From the NCBI GenBank assembly GCA_002633005.1, contig NMRA01000191.1:8697-72696 (forward strand): a stretch of 64,000 nucleotides of DNA, in the 5' to 3' direction. Position 1 is the stretch's first letter. Every line of letters starts with the position of its first letter. The notes under the pieces are model-generated. The model was not told the origin of the DNA, did no database searches, and was given only the letters and a program-made list of their open reading frames with translations. Positions 1-12,905 of this stretch are shown piece by piece. A program made the position numbers and the translations under genes. The stretch comes from Phoronis australis (lineage: Eukaryota > Phoronida > Phoronidae).

Positions 1-21
1 CCCCCCCCCCCCCCCCCCCCC
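1..21. repeat. poly-C tract at window edge
   Basis: An uninterrupted run of C opens the window. Similar poly-C or poly-G runs sit beside the Ns at 2582-2583, 52993 and 55103, so this is probably also a contig edge or a hard-to-sequence homopolymer. Confidence 0.8.
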
Positions 22-80
22 GTTCTCCCGTGCCACCATGTCTGTACCGAAACTCCCATGTCCACCCTAGGTAGGGGGCA

Positions 81-200
81 CAGTGGCGGATTTAGGGGGG
101 CAAGGGGCCTATGATCCCTCTAAAATTCTCCCAGATTCATTATGGCAGTTCGAGGGAGCGAATTTCTGACGGACAAAACCCTGGCTAATACTCTGACGTG
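81..200 (-). mobile_element. Truncated copy of the 160-bp GGCGGATCC MITE family
   Basis: Starting CAGTGGCGGATTTAG, this stretch matches the reverse complement of the complete copies at 55432-55591 and 55869-56034, including the internal AAAATTCTCC and GGCTAATACTCTG segments. The far end (GGATCCGC) is missing, so the copy is truncated or diverged after about base 200. Confidence 0.6.
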
Positions 201-2519
201 CACGGGTCAATCAAACAATTCAGTTTTGAAAAACAAAAACAAAAATTCATTGCTCAAAACTACTGGAAACTAAAAAACACCAAGAGAGTGCAATGACAAC
301 CTATTTGGGGATCCAATTATAGAGTTTTTGCAAATTCAGGCTGCAATTAAATTTATGGAAACATCATCAATTCTTACAAGATTAGCTTATAATTGTCAAA
401 AATCATCTTTGAATCTATCGATTTTCGTAGATACATAACCAAGTAAATTAGAAACCAGCGAATTTGTTTATCAAAACGGAATGTTATAAGCAATTTCTGC
501 CTGCATGCTAGCAGACGGGTAACAGGGGAATATGTGAAATGGGGCATTGGTATCAAGGTGTATTTTTGCTCATTTTAGAGGTATCCATAGCGATTCACGA
601 GGTAAAGTTGAACTCCACTGTCAAAAAAACGTTGAAATCTTTGTTCATGATTGCGAGAGTTCTTTGAGTACCCCCTTCCGACATGTACACGGTCATCACA
701 TGTAGTAGCCTAGTCAGCAGTGTTTTCACATTTGGGAATTCCTTACACACAACTCATAGTAACCATCTTCAAAAGATATACTATTCTTGTGATACTATGG
801 GAAACAGTAACATTATTTTATAACGTACCACCGGAAAAAGTCCTTTTCATATATAGTGGTCTTCACGTTCTTCAAAATTCCACCCTTCGATGGCGGTCAA
901 TCTTATTGTACTTTTTCACGTTTTTGGTTGTTTGTGTCGAATGTTTTGATACTGCTGTGCTGTGCACAAATGATTTGTGTTTTTTCATGAATTTGGAATC
1001 TTACCTTCCCTCGTCAATACTTGGCAGTGTCGTATTTACATGTATAGACGGACAAAGGGACATTTCCCCCGAATTGCTCCACCGAGAAAGGGTCCCGTTT
1101 GGAGTGGAACACCTTACGATGAAAGGCTAAACCTCATTAAGCTTGGAAAAAGAGTGGCAGTTCATTCCACCGCCATGTGGTCCTAAAACGAAGCAGGGAG
1201 TGAGTTCCTTCAACAGGAAGCTTAAGCCGGTTGTACGATTTCACGAAAACAGGAAAATATAGGTAATCGATTCCAACATTGGGCCCTCTCTCCGTGAGCG
1301 GCCTCTTAAGAATTTGCCAATAAAAACACAAAAAGGGTGGCCGCTTGAATGTCATCAGAGGCCTCCTTCAAGGACGGGGCCCTTAAATATGAAAATTTCT
1401 ATATTTTCAAAAATCAGAAATTGATGTTATCTGTTAGTTTATCAATTTTTCTCAAGTGATATACAATTTAGAGAAAAAATAGATCGAAAGTTGACTCCGT
1501 TATCCCTTGCCAGAGAGAGGCCTCCGGAAAAATATAGTTCTGCATTCGCAAAATTGACTTATCGAATTTAAAAACCCAGTAAATTAGTACACTCCGCAAA
1601 AGCTTCGCTTTACACATTTTCTTGATTTTTCAAAATATATGTATGATTGTTTACGTGCACGTTTTCAAATGTGTTTAGACGACCTGTGCTGCAAAAGCGG
1701 AGACCCTAACGACAATGTCCTGGCCAAGGCCTTCAAAATGTAAACCATGCAGTGATACAGAGTTGTTAATTGTTCTCTTGAATTTTCTGTCTTATACGTA
1801 TTTCGCAGTCTTTCGTTTCTCAACTGTCCCCGGCCCCTACGCCTATGTCGGTTGCCATGGTTTAACCCTGACGCCTGAAAATTTTTTTGGGGGGCTGTGC
1901 CCCCCCCCGCCCGCTTCCTACGGGCCCTGCTTGCCCATACACCGGTCAAATTCAAGTTACGTACGTGTGACGTGTAATACCACCACTGACAAGGCACGAC
2001 ATGTGAGATAAAAACGTTGCGCGTCGATTCACCTGAATATTAGGGTTGCCGTATCACAGTATTTTTCTCAATCATATCAAAATGCTTTGCTTTTCGTTAT
2101 TACAGCAAATCACAATATTATTAGGGTGAAACCCCCATTTTTTCGAGGTGGTTTACTTGGGGTTTACCTACGCTGGCGGTGTCGTTTTTGTTTTGCTGGC
2201 GACGTTTTTTGTTATTTTTTTCTAACCCTGTCCCAAGGGGGGGGGGTTTAAACCCCGGCCCTGAACCCCCCCCCCTTGTGTAGATACGCCACTGTGGCAT
2301 ACAATTAGACAAATTTGGGAAACAGGGTTACCATGCCCAATCATGAAGTTCCTATCCTTAATGTTTCCAACCCACTTCCAGTCGGAGACTACCTACTTAA
2401 ATCAGTTACAGAGGAGACAAATAAGGGACGTCATTGCTCAAGAGTGGACATTTCTCCATATGGTAAGTTTTACCGACATCAAACTATCCCGTCCAATATC
2501 CTTCAAAATTTCACACTGA
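201..2519. other. No gene recognised
   Basis: Short open frames here have no family hallmark. The G/C runs near 1890-1910 and 2238-2275, followed by a phrase resembling 'cgccactgtgg', look like ends of degraded transposons. An open stretch ending at a good donor (GTAAGT at 2463) was considered as an exon but has no confirmed acceptor or homology. Confidence 0.5.
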
Positions 2520-2529
2520 CTACCTCAGA

Positions 2530-2710
2530 CCAGATCATGGGCGGCACAGCACTGAAAAAAGTGGGGGACTATAGCCCCCCCNNCCCCCCTGTGGTGCACC
2601 ACTCCGACATAGACCATGGGCGCCGGAGCACTGAAAAAGTGGGGCTAGCGCCGGAGCACTGAAAAAGTGGGGCTATAGCCCCGCCAGCCCCCTATGGTCC
2701 GCCGCCCATG
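2530..2710. repeat. Dispersed repeat with an AGCACTGAAAAAAGTGGGG motif, broken by nn
   Basis: The motif AGCACTGAAAAA(A)GTGGGG occurs three times between 2545 and 2675, each followed by a C-rich stretch, and again at 20331-20350. The two Ns at 2582-2583 lie inside the C run. It looks like terminal sequence of a small transposon that has piled up on itself; the family cannot be named from the sequence. Confidence 0.6.
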
Positions 2711-2979
2711 CAGATATCACTATAAAAATGTGAACACTATGTCAACACCAATGAAACAGCAGAAATGAGAAGTAGGCCACAGCTCGTTGGCTTCCGCTAT
2801 AGATTAGTATATTGTTTTGACTGAGTGTTAGTATTGCAGTTACGATAAATGTACCACCGATACTTTCCTACTCGACCGTATTGGCCAAAACAGTACGATG
2901 ACTCATGAGGTCTGAGTCAAAATCCTCTTTGACTCCTACAAAAGACCTAGCACGAGACCAGGACTGCGGCAAAGTAATA

Positions 2980-3526
2980 TGCACACTATTCCATCTTCCC
3001 TCAGCCAAGCCTTCAGGAAATCTACCATATTAACTTGTATTGACAACTGGAATTCCTTACCATCCAAAATTAAAGAAAGGTTAGCACTTCAATCGTCACT
3101 CTAAAAAATAACTTTAAAATGCATACTACTACTCAAGAGTTGCCAGTCCCATTGACATCGTTCCAACTTCCTGGCAACCATGAAATAACCCTATACAGAT
3201 CAAGATGTGGTCTATTCCTAAACAACGAGAAATTTAGACATAATTTTAATAATATTTCGCCTCTGTGTTGCTGTGGAGACGCACAGACAAATGTTCATGT
3301 TTTCTTTGCTTGTGAGGTATGCAAGGAGCAGAGGGTACAGCTTTTCCAGACACTCGAACAATACCCCAATATTTATAAAAAATATTCTGAAATTCCGCAA
3401 GTGTACAACAAAACTTTTTTTTTTCGATATGGAAGTCAAGAACTCAACCCAAATGAAAATAAGGTTTTATTCGAAATAGTATCAAAATTTCTTTATAATA
3501 TTAAATTTCTTTGTGTGAGTGGATAG
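2980..3526 (+). pseudogene. LINE (non-LTR retrotransposon) ORF2 C-terminal relic
   Basis: From about 3006 the translation contains a DNWNSLPSKIKE segment, the 'W-N-x-L-P' signature common near the C-terminus of LINE polyproteins. After a frame change near 3110, an open frame (3119-3526) carries RCGLFLNNEKF, then SPLCCCG, then HVFFACEVCKEQR. This arrangement, R-x-G-L...C-x-C-G...H-x-F-F-x-C...R, is the cysteine/histidine tail seen at the end of many CR1/Jockey/L2-like ORF2 proteins. Reverse transcriptase and endonuclease domains are absent, so only the 3' end remains, as expected from 5'-truncated retroposition. The frame break makes it inactive. The clade is not certain. Confidence 0.7.
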
Positions 3527-3605
3527 AATTGTATACATGTGTATGAAAATGATTCATTTACTTTCGTAATCATATGTCATTGTAATCTTAACAACAGTTT
3601 TTTTA

Positions 3606-3725
3606 ATTTATGTATTTGTGTAAAATAATTGTATACAGATTTCTTTTTATGTATTTGTGTAAAATAATTGTATACAGATTTCTTTTTATGTATTTGTGTA
3701 AAATAATTTTATATAGATTTCTTTG
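3606..3725 (+). repeat. 39-bp tandem repeat, three units
   Basis: Three head-to-tail units beginning TATGTATTTGTGTAAAATAA start at 3609, 3648 and 3687. They lie about 80 bp after the LINE stop codon, so they may be the repetitive 3' tail of that element. Confidence 0.85.
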
Positions 3726-3729
3726 TACT

Positions 3730-4990
3730 TTTTTAACCCAGATATAATGCCTCTTGGCGCTTTCTGGGTTATGTATATTCATTGTATCGAAGATTTCGTA
3801 ATAAACATCACAAAAAAGGTCTGAGTCAAGTTGATCGACACTTGCCACGGCGACACGGTACACAGAGTGTAGACAGGCAATCAGCCAAGACATCCTTGTG
3901 TTACTGAGGAGTAGAAGTGATGCTTTATCTTCTTAAAGATGTACATATCGCTGGTAATCGTCTGCTTTGATTTTCTCAGTAAATAATTTGAACGTACTCA
4001 CCTTCAGTAAAAGGTACAAATTTCCATATATATATATATATATATATATATATGACCCTGACATAATTCTTGGTCTCCAGTTTTCTACATAATGAATGTG
4101 TATTAAAGAATGCTGTGCCACAAACTTTTCATATACCACGCGAACACGCAATGCGAGCACTACCAGACACTGGGGATTTTTTTTTGGGCACATAATGAAA
4201 ATTAGGGGGGGGGGGGCGGGCTGACATGNCCAAGATTACATCGACCAATGCTAAAGCGCGTGCCACTAGGTGATACCTGCGTGCTGGCTGGGCTAAGCAC
4301 GCAGGGAACCAGCGAGGTTTACATGCAGACAGCCACGCATGCGCAATTTAATCACCACTAGTACAGCAGCGACACCAAGAGGAGAATTCTCCGAATAGCC
4401 CCATTGGAAACCCTTACAAAATTGAACTTAAGTTTTTCGCAGAAAACTTAAGTTTTTGACGGAGTGGGTACCCTAACCGAGACGATGTCAAATGACGAAA
4501 CCTCGCAGTCGCCACATGTTTGATTGCCAACTCTTGACGATCCCTGAGATATAAAGTACCCGTCAGAATTCACGCCTAACCCAGGCTTTGCATCGAATCA
4601 AACCATACGTGAGAAGTTAAACGCCGCTATGCCCTCAGCGTAGGTCAGTTAAGTTATCAATGCGTGGCTGGTTAACCTGCATGAAAACTTATCACTAAGG
4701 CAAGGTTAATTGTGTTCATGAGTCCAATGGGTGTCTCTGCTCGTGAAAAGATTGTTCGAGAACAATAGCGCCTGATGTATTATTCAGACATGAATGTATA
4801 TTAGGCCTGTAGGGCCTATATAGCTGAGGCTACACTCGGATGCACTAGGCCTAATGAATGTTGTTTCAAACACCAAAAACTCAAAATTAGTCCATAAACG
4901 TTTGCGCAGTGAGTCATAAAACCAAGTTAAGCCGACTTTTAGTAACTTGTCGACAAAATACAAACCAGTTCACCGTGACTGATGCAGACT
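3730..4990. other. No gene recognised; TA microsatellite and single N
   Basis: Contains a (TA)n run at about 4026-4053, a G tract at 4204-4216 and a lone N at 4229. No exon pattern was found on either strand. Confidence 0.5.
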
Positions 4991-4993
4991 CAC

Positions 4994-5089
4994 CTTCATG
5001 GCTGGATTGCTGAATTATTGGTGACGTCACCAATTCAGCCAGGGATTTCCCCCGTCCCAACACGCTTCCAGAATGTTCCTATGACGTCA
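4994..5089 (-). promoter_or_regulatory. Possible promoter: two full CRE sites upstream of an ATG-AAG donor
   Basis: TGACGTCA, the full cAMP-response element consensus, occurs at 5022-5029 and again at 5082-5089, exactly 60 bp apart. The first lies in a perfect 18-bp palindrome with further flanking inverted arms. On the minus strand an ATG AAG is followed at once by a strong splice donor (GTGAGTCT, near 4993), so a two-codon first coding exon is possible. No downstream exon has been recognised, so the gene is hypothetical. Confidence 0.3.
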
Positions 5090-6884
5090 TAAAACTGATC
5101 ATTTTGCTACTGAAGAAACTTTAGCGTCTAGAAAGAGGGACTCGGTAAAAATATGAGAGTACTCCAAACATTTTACAGGTTCATCAGTTGCTAATACGGA
5201 TAATTATAAGAAAAATGCACATATAGGCACCTAAGGTGACAATCTGTAACAAATTTCTACAAACGAACAATTTCACTAGTCAAAGATCGAAAGATCTCTC
5301 AGCACAGTTTAAAGGGCGTAGCAGACAATATACAATCGAATAGCTACGGGAATGGGACTGTGGGTTTCGACGGTGCTCGACAGAAGCTTCGCAACGGGAT
5401 TCACCTACAAATTTGACAGGTTGCCGGCCGGCACACTCCGTCGACAACCAATAGAGCGCGATGAAATCAAACAAAGTATTGTGTTCGTGAAACAAATGCG
5501 CAACACCTCACTTACCTTTAAATTTAACTAGGTTGCGTAGTATCAACTCAATAAATTAGTGGCCTATTTAGCAAAATTTTCATAAATGTAAGTTGCATTT
5601 CGTCACACAACTCCAAACAAAGCGGCCATTGCATTGGTAGCGAAAAAGGGTCGTTCCGGTGCAAGGGGATTTCCCAGGCACACACGGGTACTGCTCTTGT
5701 CAACAAGGTCAAGACCAATGAGATAGCTCATTGGTCAAGACGTCATCGCCGCGTCTCAGCGGGACTCTGAATCGGTGTTTCACAAAAAATCTACTCTTAA
5801 CGAGATTGTTACATGATTTCATAGCTTTAAAAATATGTTTTAAAGAATTTGGCTTGAAAACGTGGCCTTGTTTACCCACTACGCTAGAGCCTGCTGTGAC
5901 TCAGTGTTTTCGGCTCACTTGTCGTTGTTGGGGCGCGTTTATTTTCATAGCAACATTTTGAATCGCGCACCGCTGACATTTCTACGATGATTTCCATAGG
6001 AGTAAACGAACATGTTTTTTATCTATCCCTGAAACGGCATTCCTGCTAAGCAACGTACAAAGATAATTGTCATATTAAATCGACTTCCAACCGGGAGAAA
6101 AATTGTGTACGATTTTTCAGTGCAATCAGGGGCACGTTATGACGTGGAGAACCGATACAACTTATTTAGTAAGTCCTCTGTATATTTGTTTGCAATATAG
6201 GGTAAAAGTAAAGTGGATATCACACCTCCAGGGTGTCAATTGAAAACTTCTACATATCAGGTATCACTTTAAACGTTTTCTTCATTTTATAAAAATAAAT
6301 TTTAATGACACTCTTTTCGCTTCATTTTTGTTAAAAGCTTCATTTTCACATTCAGTCTTGTCGTATGAGCGGAAACACCGGGAAACCACTGATTTCACGT
6401 AAATGCAAAACGTGCTCGGAGATTTAATTGCCGATTTATCGCAAAACATTGTTAGATGTGTGCATCTTTTTCATGTTTTTAGAAAGTTTAGCTATCCAAG
6501 AAATTGTGTAGCTTAGTGTGTATGTCTTACGTGATTGTTTGAAATAATGGTCTTTGGCCTTCCTCGATCGCGTTTTGATTTTTCCCAGAACAACTACAGT
6601 AATTCGGTGGCAATAAGTGACACAGAAATATTATACTCATATTTCATGCCAAAACATCTCAATCTTGGTAATATTTCATGAAAGCAAACTAGAAGAATGC
6701 TTTGATCATAAATATTCAATGCAAACAATAATAACGGAGTGTTTGCAAATTAAACACAAACATTTGCTCTCCTCTCAGAAGCAGATGTATAGGCGCATGT
6801 CTTGCTGTGAATGCAGACATACATATTGTGCAAAACAATTTCACGAGGTTCACTGGTTTGACAATCCATTTCTAGATTACAAAT
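5090..6884. other. No gene recognised
   Basis: A somewhat CpG-richer stretch near 5300-5960 has scattered short frames and a minus-strand donor-like GTAAGTGAGG near 5514, but no recognisable protein. The remainder is AT-rich. Confidence 0.4.
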
Positions 6885-7399
6885 CAGGGCCCGGGGTTCT
6901 AATCTTTTTACTCGAAATGGAACTCGAAATTGTGTTTGGCATTTTCTACTCTACTTGTCTGTGCGAACTCAAGATAAATATACATTATTGCATGGCGAAG
7001 TCGTTATGCCCGGTAATCTAGAGCCCGAGTGGATTTTGGAGAATGATCGCCCGAGGGGCGTTAGCCCCGAGGGTGATAATTCTACATATATTTATTCTAT
7101 TCTTGAGTACATGATGACTTTCGTGAATAATTATAATTTTAGTCCTAGTTTGCTGTTGATAAACCCAACATTAAGGCTAAAAGTTCGAGTTTGACCTCAA
7201 AATTTCGAATTTTTACTCGAGTTTGTAGCAAGGATATAAGAATCATCAAGTGCAAACTTGGACTAGAAACTCATACGCGTAAACTATTCAAGCACAGTCT
7301 AATTACTACTTACCTTGAGTTCGCACAAAAGTAGCAGAGAAACTGACAAAAATAATTTAAAATTCGTTTCGAGTACAAAGAATCAGAATCTGGCCCCAG
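6885..7399. mobile_element. 515-bp foldback MITE with long inverted ends
   Basis: The left end (from CAGGGCCCGGGG) and the reverse complement of the right end (from CTGGGGCC) align over about 95 bp. Both share TACTCGAAA near the tip and TGTGCGAACTCAAG at the inner edge (left about 6960-6973, right about 7317-7330). The interior carries no transposase. A G/C-rich partial repeat sits near 7050-7070. No clear target-site duplication was seen, so the exact boundaries may shift by a few bases. Confidence 0.75.
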
Positions 7400-10300
7400 T
7401 TATGACATACTGTTATGCTACACTTATTTGTGAAGTTTTGTGTACTTTCACTCGTAGGAATAACAGTGATTGACTATAAGTTGCTGGACCAGTGTTCGTA
7501 ATGGCGAATAAGTCGGCTGCAATTCAAATTTAAGCCAGATTGTGCATGTTATACATGGAAATGAATTACGATATTTTTATTTCGGTTCACAAAATTCCAC
7601 AAAGACACGTATTCCCTAACAATAATCGTGGATCAGATGTTTCCACGGACCCTGATTAAAATTTCCGCGACTTTAGTTAGAGAATGGAAGGACACGTGGA
7701 TGTGAAGTGTTAAATGGATCAAAGATCTTGATTCGTTTTGATACATAACATGACTTTTAGCTGTCTCATTCGCCCAACTCGGGTCCGACAATCATTTAAT
7801 TTACCCTCACGGTAAACTAGTGAAGTGCTAGCAGTTGCAACCAGCACAGGCTTGTCTAAGTGTATTTTTCAGCCCGTACGGTATCATTTGCAAGTCACTT
7901 AGTTGAGAAAATGAAAAAATAAATGGGTTTATATCCGAAGTATCGCTTCCAAGCATTTTTGTCAAACGGTTCACGCATGTACCTAATTCTAGATATAGGC
8001 ACAGCCTCTAATATAGGCACATATGCCTAACTACACGCAAACCAGATACGGTAGAGACGAGACTGAGGGTAGGTCTATGAACTTGGTGTACGGTATTTCT
8101 GACAATGTGCCCAAGACCGTATATTCGTAGAAGGCACATTTTTACAGTTCTGGCAGCACAAACGTAACCTCGGGCGTATTTAGAAAATGGCGACTATAAA
8201 CGGAAAACGTTTAAGGTAAAGGTAATGTGTGTTCAATTCACATCATGGGTGACACTTTCACCCGAAAGGCCCACGATACACATTAGTAAAGCCCGAATTA
8301 CTCTGCCAAACCATTTGGTCAGCGTCTGTGCTTATGTTTATACGTACGCCTTTGTTTCATAACACCAGGAATAGATTCTTCCTGACACAATCACAAACTC
8401 TTTCACTGACGTCTATCATTTTGAATGTATCCACTGATAATCAACTCTTTGTTGCTTGGTTATTTCCTCCAGTAGTTTTCAAACAATAGGCCTTTGCACG
8501 TTTTATCGTATTTTACGACCACTCCACACCGGCAAACTTGTGTTTGCACTGAAACAGGCGACCAACTTTTACTAACAGTTCGCAAGTATACCGTGCTATT
8601 TAGGCACATGGCGGTGGTTGTTTACGATTTTATGGACGCTCTCTCAAACTTCGACAACCTGAAGGCGTATTTTTTACTCCACTATGAGCAGCGAGAATGC
8701 AGATAACCATGTGATAATGACGGCTCATTTTTCGACACTGGTCACGTTTGATTTTCAGGCAGAAAAAAGAGACCAAATTTAGCACAAAAACACGTTACTG
8801 TTAGCGTATCAGTCATTCTATGCACTAAAAATGTATGTATTTAAAGTCAAAAGCTCTACACGTTGAAAGATATGAAAAGATCCATTTGTTTTCAAGTAAA
8901 TATGCATCGGGCACTCCTCAAAAATACGTAGGTCAAACTTCATTCACTAATCCTGAACTGACGCCTGTTTTTTCCAGATGGGAGTTGCGAGACATTGTAT
9001 GCGTGTGCTAGCTGCCTGCGTGGGCGACCGCGAACTTTGAGCTAGACTGGTTCAACGAGTGAGGGTTTCATTGAAAAGTCTGAAAGCATGGTTAAGTCAA
9101 CAACGTCTACTCATGTTTGAGTGGGAGGAATATTTATTTTCTGTCGTAGCAGCGTATGAAAGAAAACTTACTCTGCAACTTAATTTCTTCACCAAGGACT
9201 CGGACCATACCATGTACCACTGTACCACTACTTGAATGTCAGTCCTACCACTGAAATATTCGATTCGTATTCAGCTGTGGAACAGTTTTTCATTGCTTCA
9301 CCAAAACAGAATCCAGCGAGAGAAAAGATCAGTAAAATTGTAATAGTTTGAAAATTACTGCCTTGGATGTGTTTGTGTTTGCTGTCAAATTATCTGAGCT
9401 AAAAAGCCATCACGTGGCAGATTATAAACAACTCTGATATTTTTGTTATGAATTTCCCAGCGGATGCGTTGCGTACTTTGTACGCTAATCTTATCTTCCA
9501 GTATGTGTATTCGGTAGTTGAATCCTATCACGATTATGAGATAAAATTTATGAAAGTAATAGTCCTAATTCGATCTTCGTTTTTCGCCAGCTAACTTACA
9601 GGGCAAAAGATGCAGTTTTATTTCAATGAAGTAAAATCTGTCTTTGATACATTTCTTCGTTTTGATTGATATCGTTCAATTTTTCTGAGTCAGCTGTGAA
9701 ATTTAAAAACATTACTTGTAGATCGCACGTGCCACTCAGATTATGTGTTCTACGTTTGACACTTATGATTATTACTCTGAATATTAAAATTATAGACACT
9801 TGATGTTCATTCTAGCGAACTGTTGTTTTCGAATGATCAGACATGTTTGAGAATTTCCTTTACATTTGTACTTTTGAGTATTTCTCTCGACCACTTCTCT
9901 GACAGCCGTTTAAATAGAACTTGTATTGAGTGCGTAATGACTAATTTAAAAAATTATTAATTATTCGTTATTAACTTTAGGGTGATCACCGGCTTAGTAT
10001 TTTGTTTCATCTATTGAGCAATGCAACCGGGTATGAGTTTGCATAACCAATTAGAAAACGAAATTCGTTTTGAATGTCTTATTTGTCTTAAGTTAGAATT
10101 AAATAACGCCATTTTTTGAAGTTTAGACATTGCATTTTTCAGTGTAATACTATCGAGAGAGTTTCCAGTTCTGTTTATGTCCACTTTCAATCTAAGACAA
10201 TTTTTAATCGTTTTCAAAAAATCTAAGAATTTTTGTTTGGTTTTTGTTTTTGGTTTTGCCGAAATAATAAGATAAATCTTAAATTTCTGTAAATTTTAAG

Positions 10301-11628
10301 ATAAAACTTCAATTGACTATATTCACAGAACACCTCTGTGCTTATTTTTCTGATGTCAAACATGCCTCACTGACCACTCTTGGTCTTCATACTTCCCAGA
10401 TCTTGACCTGTGGACAGGTATCGAAGGAAAAGTTGTAATGGAAATTAGAGAAATGTCACATGTTACTTTTAGCCAGGCTCATCACAAAATTCAATTAAAA
10501 TACGTCCATGAACTGTAGTGTACAACACATGGATCGAACATGCTGTTGATTGTTGGACAGCGCTCGGAAATGGACACTAAATGGCCATTAATCATGTGAT
10601 TGTTGTCAGAAATAAGCTTTGATTTAGTCCACATACATTCAAACATATTGGTCTCAAATTATTTCTTCGTCAAATTAAACGTAATTTCATGGTTTCAAAA
10701 GAATCAGCAATTCGTTTGTCAATCTTCGTACCACTGAACCTAACAAAATTTCAGGTCACCGCGTGATCTACAAATGTTATGGGCTTGGTTTAAATAAAGA
10801 TACAAGGAACTATCAATTCTTTCTGAGCACAGAAAACACTTCTAAATTGAGTAAATAGCAAATTGAGACCATTTTTCTAACGGCAAGTAGCCTAAACCTA
10901 AACTTTTTTTGATCGATACCAAGGGTTTAAGTCAAAATTTAAAACTGGCACTGCAAAAATACATTAAATAAAACCCTCGGCTCTCACGATGACCGGCTTT
11001 TGAATAACATCTGGATACATGTAAACATTCCCTTAGACTAAATTTATATTTGATAATTCTTTAAGACCCTGATCCTGTACATTAAATAAGATAGTCCAGA
11101 TCTCTCCAAATACATTGTACATAGAAATACTTCTAACTCATTCAGGCTGAGGCTCGTCGTGTTTTATATACGTATGTCCCACCAAACATTTGTTATGGGA
11201 AATAAATTTTCATGACAATTCCTACCTACGATCTTCTACTGGTTCCTAGGTCAGATCAAGTTTCAACACTGTTGTTAGAGTGTCGTTTTCTAGCTGTTAT
11301 TGACATAGTACGAGCTTGTTATCACTGAATGCATGTAACCCGAACCACAAGGTGAGCCAAAACGCACCTGAATTAATCACAACAAAAACTTTCAACATCG
11401 AAGCTTCTATGGATGGATGACATTTCTACCAAATCTACAAGAATGATGTGACGTTACCGTTTCATGATACATGTACACTCTAATGTAAGTGTTCACGATT
11501 TTGCTGCACTAGAGCACACTCGCTGTCGGCAAAAAGTTGTCGATCACGTCTCCGTTCGTCGATGCGTTTGTTCAAGCTCGTTTTCTCTGAGTGAGTGTTT
11601 CGTCATTTCTTCAGTGCTGCATGCTTGT
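7400..11628. other. No gene recognised
   Basis: About 4 kb of AT-rich sequence without convincing exons. Bases 10780-10960 resemble 26640-26790 (both contain a TTTCTGAG...AAACTAAGTAAA-like stretch and GACCATTTTT), so part of it is a diverged dispersed repeat. Confidence 0.5.
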
Positions 11629-11746
11629 ATTATTACTCTGCGCGTGTAAGCGCAGAGTACTGTTGTTCCTGGGTTTTCTTCAATTTTATTACTCTGCGCG
11701 TGTAAGCGCAGAGTGCTGTTGTTCCTGGGTTTTCTTCAATTTTATT
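11629..11746 (+). repeat. 56-bp tandem duplication carrying a 9-bp stem hairpin
   Basis: Two copies of a 56-bp unit begin ACTCTGCGCGTGTAAGCGCA at 11635 and 11691. In each, ACTCTGCGC and GCGCAGAGT form a perfect 9-bp stem around a 6-base loop. The copies differ by one base (GTACTG versus GTGCTG). A pyrimidine-rich run (TTCTTATTC repeats) follows to about 11785. Confidence 0.85.
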
Positions 11747-11898
11747 CTTATTCTTATTCTTCTTATTCTTCTTATTCTTCTTCCGACCAACTTTGAGGCT
11801 TATTAACTCCAAATTGGGTGCAGATACGGTCTTTAAATTCAGCATATGACTTTTGACAGTATATAAATTTTGATTGGTTATACAATCATGTTCCATAT

Positions 11899-12890
11899 TG
11901 CACCGGAAGAGGTCGTTTGGTGCAAAGGTCATATAATTTTCAAAATGCTACTCCTCCTTCAGTTTTAAAGCTAACTTTTTCAAATTCGGTGCACAGGTAT
12001 AAGTCAACATGACAATTTAAAAAATTACTTTTCTAAGTAATCGGGTCATCCAATCAGGTGAAATAGGTCAAAGGTCCTTAGGTGCAAACTAAAATTTTGA
12101 GCTCGACACTTCAAATTGACAGGTCTGATTGCCACAGGTAAATCAAATCGGAATCCAAAGTTTCAGGTCATTTAGTGCAAACATGGGGTCATTAGGTGCA
12201 TTTTTCTTCTGAAAATTTGACCTTTTCAATCAGCAAGTATTCTGATGTGTCAACCGTTAGACAACTGTGATTCTCAGCGTTAAACACATTTTCCATGGGC
12301 TTTGCAATAATTCTCCTAAAGATGCTTAAAATGCACCGGATAAGGTCAATTAGTGCAACGGTCATGCAATGTTCAAAATGTTATATCTTTTTCAAGGAAT
12401 TCTTTTCAATTTCAGCACACTGGTGTAAGTCAACATGCCAATTGAATACCCTACTTTACTTCGCAATAGGCCTAACCAATCAAAAAATAGGTCAAAGGTC
12501 ATTGAGTGCAAACTAAAATTTTGAGCTAGAGACTTCAGAATTACGTATCTGTTTACTAAGTGCGATTGAGTTTGAATTCTAAATTTTCAGGTCATTTGGT
12601 GCACCCATGGGGTCATTAGGCGCATTTTTCTTCTGAAAGTTTGACCAATTCATTCATCTTGTATTCTGAAGTGCTTAAAGTAAAACATCTGTGATTATTA
12701 GCATTAACCGCACTTTTAATCGAGTTAACAATTACTCCCTCATCGGGGCTCATAATGCACCGGAAGAGGTCAATTAGAGGAAAGGTCATCAACAAATTAA
12801 TATGTAATTTCTCCTACAATTTTAAAGAATTCCTTTTCATATTGGAACGGGTTTCTGTCAGTAACTTCTCATGCTAATTCCAGTATTACG
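11899..12890 (+). repeat. Tandem array of about 430-bp units, 2.3 copies
   Basis: The marker TGCACCGGA(A/T) starts units at 11899, 12332 and about 12754, giving periods near 433 and 422 bp. Within each unit, AGGTCAATTAG-like, GTCAACATG, AGGTCAAAGGTC and TTTTTCTTCTGAAA segments recur in the same order. The third unit stops after about 130 bp. The copies are visibly diverged, so the array is not recent. No long open frame runs through the units, so this looks like satellite-type or transposon-internal repeats. Confidence 0.8.
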
Positions 12891-12905
12891 CATGCGCAGA
12901 GTCCG

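Noticed and set aside
2332-2462. Possible exon ending at GTAAGTTT, plus strand
   Set aside because: Two frames are open, neither shows a recognisable family, and no partner exon could be found.
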